Assembly: GCA_964598225.1 (NCBI GenBank)
Contig: CAZRBG010000003.1
Span: 117,220-181,219, forward strand
Length of the DNA: 64,000 nt
Direction: 5' to 3'
DNA from: SG8-4 sp964598225
GTDB lineage: Bacteria > Planctomycetota > Phycisphaerae > Sedimentisphaerales > Anaerobacaceae
Part shown: one piece after another, positions 58,945-64,000 of the stretch
How the letters are laid out: each line of letters begins with the position of its first letter
Position numbering within the stretch: the stretch's first letter is position 1
Program-made: the position numbers and the translations under genes
The notes under the pieces: model-generated
What the model was told of the DNA's origin: nothing
Seen by the model: only the letters and a program-made list of their open reading frames with translations
The model's database searches: none

Positions 58945-61900
58945 ATGAAGAAATTGGGTATTATTGCTGCTGTAACGCTGGTTGCGATTCCGGCATTTGC
59001 CGGGGTGGTTGAAGAAAGTGGAATAAAGGGCGGTATTATTGTTCAGGTTGGGTGCAAAGACGGCGAGAGCCTGGCCGAACTTTTGGTTAACGACAGATTT
59101 CTTGTGCATGGACTGGATGTCGATGCCGGGCGAATCGCCGAGGTGCGCGATTCCTTACGCTCCGAACGGCGGTATGGCAGGATATCGGCTGCCGTGTTTG
59201 ACGGCAAGAATCTTCCCTACACCGACAATCTGATAAATCTGTTGGTAATAGAGGACCCGCAATGCCGGATAACGAAAGGAGAGATGATGAGAGTCCTTGT
59301 TCTGGGCGGTGTGGCAATGGTCGGCGGGAAAAAGATCACAAAGTCAGTACCGGAAAGTATCGACGAGTGGACACATTTCCTTCATGGAGCCGATAACAAC
59401 GCTGTCGCTAACGATACGGTTGTCGCCGCGCCAAGGACTATCCAGTGGGTCTCAAATCCCAAGTGGGCGAGAAGCCACGAGGAGGCTGCCAGCGTCAGCG
59501 CCGTGGTTTCGGCCAAAGGGAGGGTCTTTGCCATAATCGATGAGGCTCCGAATACTTCCATTCGCTTCATGGCTAACTGGAAACTGGTTGCCCGTGATGC
59601 CTTTAACGGCACGCTTCTCTGGAAAAAGAAGATTCCGGCGTGGAGCGATCATCTGCGCCACTTTAGATCGGGGCCGGTTCATCTTCCGCGAAGATTGGTT
59701 GCTGTAGGAGACAAAGTCTACGTAACCCTGGGGCTCGATGCGCCGGTGAGCGTCCTGGATGCTGCTACAGGCGACATCCTGCAGGTACTCGAGGGCACCG
59801 GGCGCACGGAGGAGATAGTCGTGGATGACGGTGTTGTATATCTCGTCGTCGGCACCTCGGAGGTATTCCGCCGGGGCGGGGGATTGCACGAACGTGGAGA
59901 ACCGGAGCCCACAGATTTCAGGTATATCTTGGCCGTGGACGCCAAGAGCGGCGACCACCTCTGGAAGAAAGAGTTCACAGGAAGTGATTTTCTGCTGCCT
60001 TTGACTATGACGGTGAGAAACGGCAGCGTGTTCTATCAGGACATAAACGGCGTCGGGCGACTGGACGCGAAGACAGGCGACCGAATGTGGGAGAAAAAGC
60101 GGCCGACTGTCGCCAGGCGCATGTCGTTTGCTTCACCGACTGTGGTGGCAACCGACGAAGTCCTGTTGGTGGCCGACAGGGTTCCTAAGGTCGACTCTGA
60201 GGATCCCCAGAAGGTGGCGGCAACCGATAAGATCGAGTGGGGCGTTCACGGGTGGAACGAAAAAGGATTTGCAAGAAGATGTTCCAGTCGCTTGGTCGCG
60301 TATTCGGTAAAAAACGGCGATGTGCTTTGGACAGCACAGTGCTCTGAGAACTACAATTCGGCGGTAGATATCTTTGTCGTGGGAGATAAGGTTTACGTGA
60401 GCAACGGCTGGGACAGATTTGATTTAAAGAGCGGGGCAAAGGAAGAAGGCCGCGACGTCAAGATGACAGGCGGCAAAGTCGGCATGGCCCATCATCGATG
60501 CTACAGAAACAAGGCGTCTGTTCGCTACCTGTTCACCGGCAGGTCGGGCATCGAAGTGGCCGATCTCGAGAAAGGCTGGATTGGCAACAATAGCTGGATT
60601 CGCGGAACGTGTCAGTACGGAATAATGCCGGCAAACGGATTGCTCTACGCTCCTCCGGACGCCTGCGGATGCTTCAACAAGGTCAAGGTGCAGGGCTTTT
60701 TTGCCGCCGGTCCGGCCAGAGATAATAAACCTGTGCCGATCAGTAATGCTGAAAGACTCGTAAAAGGCCCTGCGTACGGAAAAATTAACGATACACAAGC
60801 GGCCGAAGAAGAGGATTGGCCGATGTATCGGCACGATGGACGAAGGAGCGGCGGGGCAAGAACCACCGTTTCCGGGAAGTTGAAGAAATCGTGGTCGACC
60901 AGGCTTACGGGGCGTCTGACTCAGCCGGCGGTAGTTGGAGATACGGTCTATGTTGCCGAAACGGATGCACATACCGTATGTGCCCTGAGTGCTGCAAACG
61001 GCAGAGAAAAATGGAACTTCACCGTTGACGGTCGCGTTGACAGTACGCCTACGATCTACAAAGGCATGGTCCTGTTCGGTTCGGCCGACGGCCGTATTTA
61101 TTGCCTGCGAGCCGAGGATGGCGCCCTGGCCTGGAAGTTCCTGGCGGCGCCGGAAGTGAGGCTGGTATCTTCATACGGCCAATTGGAATCCGCGTGGCCT
61201 GTTCATGGCTCGGTACTGATCCAGAACGATGTCCTTTACGCTTCGGCGGGGCGAAACACCTATCTGGACGATGGCATTACGTTTTACAAAATGGATCCTG
61301 CAACGTGTAGAGTCTTGAATAAGAACGTGTTGTACAATTTCGATCCGGTGACCGGCGAACAGTTGGGGCCGGAAGGCGGATTTGATATGGACGGTGTCAA
61401 TACCGCGCTCTTGTCGGGCGATGGTCAAAACATCTTCATGAAGCAGGAGCGGTTGGATGGTTCGCTCCGGAAGGGCACCAAAGATGAGCCGCACCTGTTT
61501 GGGGTGCATGGTTTTCTGGGCGAAGAGTGGTTTGTTCGCTCTTATTGGCTGCTCGGAACAAATGTAAGGGCCGGTTGGGGCGGATGGGCCTCGGGCAATG
61601 AAACGATCTTCGGGCGCATAATAACGTTTGACGATGAAAATGCCTACGGTTACGGAAGGGTGAGAATAGCCTCGGGAGCTACCGGCCACAAGGCCGACGA
61701 TTATCACCTCTATGGGGTCAAGAAAGTCATGATGACCACCGGACTGCCGCGGGCAAGGAGAAGGAGACGGCGAAAGCAGATGCAATCGGCGGAGAAGAGG
61801 CCCGCAAAACCCGAACCTTTCTGGGCCGATGAACAGAGCCTTATTGTAAGGGCGATGGTCCTTACGAACGACAAGCTTGTTGTCGCCGGGCCGCCTGACC

Positions 61901-62124
61901 TGCGTGAGAAAGAAGCCGGCATTCTTGCCTATTCCAATGAAGAAGAATCGCTGGCGGCGTTCAAGGGTGAGAAGGGTGTCATGTTCCGCGTGATAGACAA
62001 GGCAAACGGAGCAACCGTATCCGAACAGAAGCTGGATGCAATGCCCGTATTTGACGGCATGAGCGCGGCTCGCGGCAGAGTCTTTGTGTCGCTGAAGAAC
62101 GGCGAGGTCCAGTGCTGGCGGTAG
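58945..62124 (+). CDS. Exported fusion of a methyltransferase-like Rossmann domain and a PQQ-like propeller
   Basis: 1059 residues with a Sec signal (MKKLGIIAAVTLVAIPAFAG). Residues about 28-130 look like a class I SAM methyltransferase core: motif I IIVQVGCKDGESLAELL, motif II HGLDVDAGRIAEVRDSL, then AAVFDGKNLPYTDNLINLLV (Asp and post-loop strand) and RVLVLGGVAMVGG. A quinoprotein-like propeller follows, with DEWTHFLHGADNNAVAND at its start and WPMYRHDGRRSGGARTTVSG opening a second set of blades near 630. An Arg-rich insert (RARRRRRRKQMQ) lies near 935. SAM is not expected outside the cytoplasm, so the Rossmann part may be structural. An AGGGAG precedes the ATG. Confidence 0.75.
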   Translation: MKKLGIIAAVTLVAIPAFAGVVEESGIKGGIIVQVGCKDGESLAELLVNDRFLVHGLDVDAGRIAEVRDSLRSERRYGRISAAVFDGKNLPYTDNLINLLVIEDPQCRITKGEMMRVLVLGGVAMVGGKKITKSVPESIDEWTHFLHGADNNAVANDTVVAAPRTIQWVSNPKWARSHEEAASVSAVVSAKGRVFAIIDEAPNTSIRFMANWKLVARDAFNGTLLWKKKIPAWSDHLRHFRSGPVHLPRRLVAVGDKVYVTLGLDAPVSVLDAATGDILQVLEGTGRTEEIVVDDGVVYLVVGTSEVFRRGGGLHERGEPEPTDFRYILAVDAKSGDHLWKKEFTGSDFLLPLTMTVRNGSVFYQDINGVGRLDAKTGDRMWEKKRPTVARRMSFASPTVVATDEVLLVADRVPKVDSEDPQKVAATDKIEWGVHGWNEKGFARRCSSRLVAYSVKNGDVLWTAQCSENYNSAVDIFVVGDKVYVSNGWDRFDLKSGAKEEGRDVKMTGGKVGMAHHRCYRNKASVRYLFTGRSGIEVADLEKGWIGNNSWIRGTCQYGIMPANGLLYAPPDACGCFNKVKVQGFFAAGPARDNKPVPISNAERLVKGPAYGKINDTQAAEEEDWPMYRHDGRRSGGARTTVSGKLKKSWSTRLTGRLTQPAVVGDTVYVAETDAHTVCALSAANGREKWNFTVDGRVDSTPTIYKGMVLFGSADGRIYCLRAEDGALAWKFLAAPEVRLVSSYGQLESAWPVHGSVLIQNDVLYASAGRNTYLDDGITFYKMDPATCRVLNKNVLYNFDPVTGEQLGPEGGFDMDGVNTALLSGDGQNIFMKQERLDGSLRKGTKDEPHLFGVHGFLGEEWFVRSYWLLGTNVRAGWGGWASGNETIFGRIITFDDENAYGYGRVRIASGATGHKADDYHLYGVKKVMMTTGLPRARRRRRRKQMQSAEKRPAKPEPFWADEQSLIVRAMVLTNDKLVVAGPPDLREKEAGILAYSNEEESLAAFKGEKGVMFRVIDKANGATVSEQKLDAMPVFDGMSAARGRVFVSLKNGEVQCWR

Positions 62125-62281
62125 CCGGCAGGAACTTGATTCCCGCGTTGCTCCGTCATGTCCTGGCGATGTTTAATTCGATAACAAACAACAACATTAA
62201 AGACTTGGCCCTGAACCGGAATATCTTGGGGTCGCACAGCGAGTCCTTCGACGACAAGGTGGAATAAAAGAGGTAAATCCA

Positions 62282-63607
62282 ATGAGCATTAACAATAGTA
62301 CGACATTTACGAGGCGTCGGTTTCTCAGGCAGGGGGCGATAGCGGCAAGTGCGGTGGCGCTGCCGCAGTATGTTCCGGTTTCTGCGCTGGGGCGTGACGG
62401 ATCCGTTGCGCCGAGTGAACGCATCGTGATGGGTGGAATTGGAATCGGCGGCCGCGGCTCTCATGATTTGCGATGGACGTTGAACGAATCGGATGTGCAG
62501 TGGGTCGCCGTCTGCGACGCCCTGAAGAGCCGGCGTCACGCAGCCAGGAACATGGTTGACACCAAGTACGGCAATAAAGATTGTGCCGTGTACGGTGATA
62601 TGCGTCAGCTCCTTGCCGAGCGGACCGATATTGACGCCGTGTTGATTGCCACCGGCGACCGCTGGCATGCGCTGGCCTCGATACTGGCCATGCGAGCCGG
62701 CAAAGATGTCTACTGCGAAAAGCCCGCCTGCCTCACGATGGCACAGGGCAAGGCGGTCGTGGAGACTGCGCGCCGATACGGACGAATTTATCAAACCGGC
62801 GCCCAGCGGCTCAGCGAGGCGAATCACGTCTTTGCAATAGAGATGGCCCGAACCGGCCGGCTGGGCCCGATTCACACCGCTTACGCAGACATTCGCTGGC
62901 GCGACGGCTTGCGGCACGACTGGCTGCCCGCCGAGCCGGAGCCGCCGAAGGATGAGTTGGACTGGGACTACTGGATCGGTCCTTGTCCGTGGCGCCCTTA
63001 CAACAAGGCTTACACGACCGGAGGATGGTATCACTTTTATGATTTTGCCACCGACGTCGCGATGTGGGGCGCGCACACGGTTGCCCAGGCTCTGGCCGGG
63101 CTCGACATGACCGGCGTTCACTCCATCGAGTTCGAGTTCGCCGGCCCGGATCGGACTATGGTGACACAGCTTTCCAACGGTGTCAAGCTGGTCCTGTTCC
63201 GTGTCGCAGGTTCGGTGTGGGAACCGTGTGAATATTGGCACGGCGCTTGCGGCGAGCGATTCGACGGCCCCGAAGGATGGGTCGCAGCTGCCGACGGCTA
63301 CGGCGCCCCGGATGTTTCATCCCCGGCACTGTTGCGCGAATACAAGAAAGTCGTGGCCGACTACGAGGGCCGGACGGGACGCCCCATGAACCACGTGCGG
63401 AATTTCTTCGACTGCGTCCGGTCGCGCCGCCCTCCCGTGGCCAATCCCGAAGTAATGTGCCGGTCCATGAACATCTGCCTTGCTGCGGACATCTGCGAGC
63501 GACTGCAACGGAGCCTGAAGTTCGATCTGAACAAGGCCGAGTTCGTCGGCGATCCCGAAGCGAACCGGCTGCGCTGCCGCGCGATGCGAGTCCCCTACAC
63601 GATCTAA
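62282..63607 (+). CDS. Tat-exported Gfo/Idh/MocA family oxidoreductase
   Basis: 441 residues with a twin-arginine leader (TFTRRRFLRQGAIAASAVAL). The nucleotide loop is GGIGIGGRGSHDLRW (about 51-65), the EKP motif is DVYCEKPACLTMAQ, and a C-terminal substrate half has WDYWIGPCPWRPYNKAYTTG and HFYDFATDVAMWGAHTVAQA, typical of the planctomycete-expanded subgroup. It is related to, but clearly different from, the one at 20164. It probably acts on an oxidised sugar or cyclitol outside the cytoplasm. An AAAGAGG precedes the ATG. It starts 157 bp after the methyltransferase-like/PQQ fusion, possibly in the same transcript. Confidence 0.88.
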   Translation: MSINNSTTFTRRRFLRQGAIAASAVALPQYVPVSALGRDGSVAPSERIVMGGIGIGGRGSHDLRWTLNESDVQWVAVCDALKSRRHAARNMVDTKYGNKDCAVYGDMRQLLAERTDIDAVLIATGDRWHALASILAMRAGKDVYCEKPACLTMAQGKAVVETARRYGRIYQTGAQRLSEANHVFAIEMARTGRLGPIHTAYADIRWRDGLRHDWLPAEPEPPKDELDWDYWIGPCPWRPYNKAYTTGGWYHFYDFATDVAMWGAHTVAQALAGLDMTGVHSIEFEFAGPDRTMVTQLSNGVKLVLFRVAGSVWEPCEYWHGACGERFDGPEGWVAAADGYGAPDVSSPALLREYKKVVADYEGRTGRPMNHVRNFFDCVRSRRPPVANPEVMCRSMNICLAADICERLQRSLKFDLNKAEFVGDPEANRLRCRAMRVPYTI

Positions 63608-63739
63608 TCAATGGCAATCCGATTGAGATCTGCGATAGCAAAGTGTACACGACTTCCGAGACACTCGCCGTGGTGTTGTCGCACGTCACGAGCGCCGCCG
63701 CTAAAAGACGGCAAAATTGGGTTCGATTTTTACAAAATA

Positions 63740-64000
63740 GCCACAGCCTGCCCTCTTCGGCGATGCTCAGGGCAGGCCCGTCCGCGTGTCCCGGGCGTCC
63801 TCCGTAAGGAGTCCCTATGACCGCCCGCGAGTACCGAGTCCGCCATTGGCGGATTGCCCTCGACTATTAACTAATTGAGCCGGGCGATTGGCTTTGTTTC
63901 CAGCCGCCTCAGGACGAGCTGTATCGTCATAATGCCTTTCCAGATAAGATGTTCTGTCGATTAAGTTCTGCATAAATTGGGTTTGTTTTGCGAAATCGTT
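63740..64000. repeat. Dispersed intergenic repeat with ATTGGCTTTGTTT core, copy 2 (runs off the window)
   Basis: Core copies begin at 63887 and 63976 (the second as ATTGGGTTTGTTTT), 89 bp apart, the same spacing as 21886 and 21975. About 140 bp around them align with 21855-21995 at roughly 80 percent by eye, including CAGGA(T/C)GAGCTGTATCGTC. The GC-rich CAGGGCAGGC unit is at 63768-63779. The remaining 63608-63739 shows no gene. Confidence 0.75.

Overview
The window looks like chromosome from an anaerobic or microaerophilic planctomycete, most likely of the Phycisphaerae/Sedimentisphaerales type. The support is indirect. There are many PQQ-like beta-propeller proteins, a sulfatase, Tat-exported Gfo/Idh/MocA oxidoreductases, a prepilin-like protein with an H-x-DG tail motif, lysine-tailed DNA-binding proteins, many Fe-S redox proteins, and a dispersed intergenic repeat carrying the ATTGGCTTTGTTT core. 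No rRNA, tRNA, CRISPR array or complete insertion sequence was found.

Layout. (1) 1-13453, minus strand: a long housekeeping run, in transcription order nusA, infB, rbfA, a degenerate endonuclease III-like DNA-binding protein with a lysine tail, hisG, dxr, an enlarged rseP, a divergent glyA, a polysaccharide flippase and a partial F420-hydrogenase-beta-like protein. A structured RNA ending in an intrinsic terminator lies immediately before nusA. (2) 14459-18505, plus strand: beta-barrel-like protein, FIST-domain protein and histidine kinase, a probable sensory unit. (3) 18506-24300: accessory stretch with a transposase remnant, a GH43-like propeller, a Gfo/Idh/MocA protein, about 1 kb of repeats, an AT-rich HEPN-like gene and an internally deleted pilT-like remnant. 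(4) 24555-30869, plus strand: a GspE/PilB ATPase, then a compact trio of membrane-anchored GrpE-like protein, lid-less Hsp70 and TerB/J-like membrane protein. (5) 31209-51442, plus strand: quinoprotein-like propellers, a glycosyltransferase, a LolD/FtsX-type ABC pair, then a redox block (NHL propeller, Tat-exported Fe-S proteins, NosR/NapH-like polyferredoxin, a duplicated membrane PQQ-like protein, a NuoE-NuoF fusion and a GltD-like flavoprotein). (6) 51439-64000: sulfatase, bacteriohemerythrin, pseudopilin, zinc-ribbon coiled-coil protein, rpsU, hflX, a receiver-only regulator, a frameshifted small acidic gene, a methyltransferase-like/PQQ-like fusion and a second Tat oxidoreductase.

The two best candidates for undescribed systems are the Hsp70 trio (26505-30869) and the redox block (37845-51442). 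The second would pass electrons between cytoplasmic NAD(P)H flavoproteins, a membrane polyferredoxin and exported Fe-S and propeller proteins, with no visible terminal reductase. The window also has several recent duplications: a perfect 168-bp in-frame tandem repeat in the NuoF-like gene, and a 1233-bp repeat with a roughly 490-bp identical tract in a PQQ-like gene. At least five families of palindromic dispersed repeats are present. All assignments come from reading motifs by eye; no database search was run.
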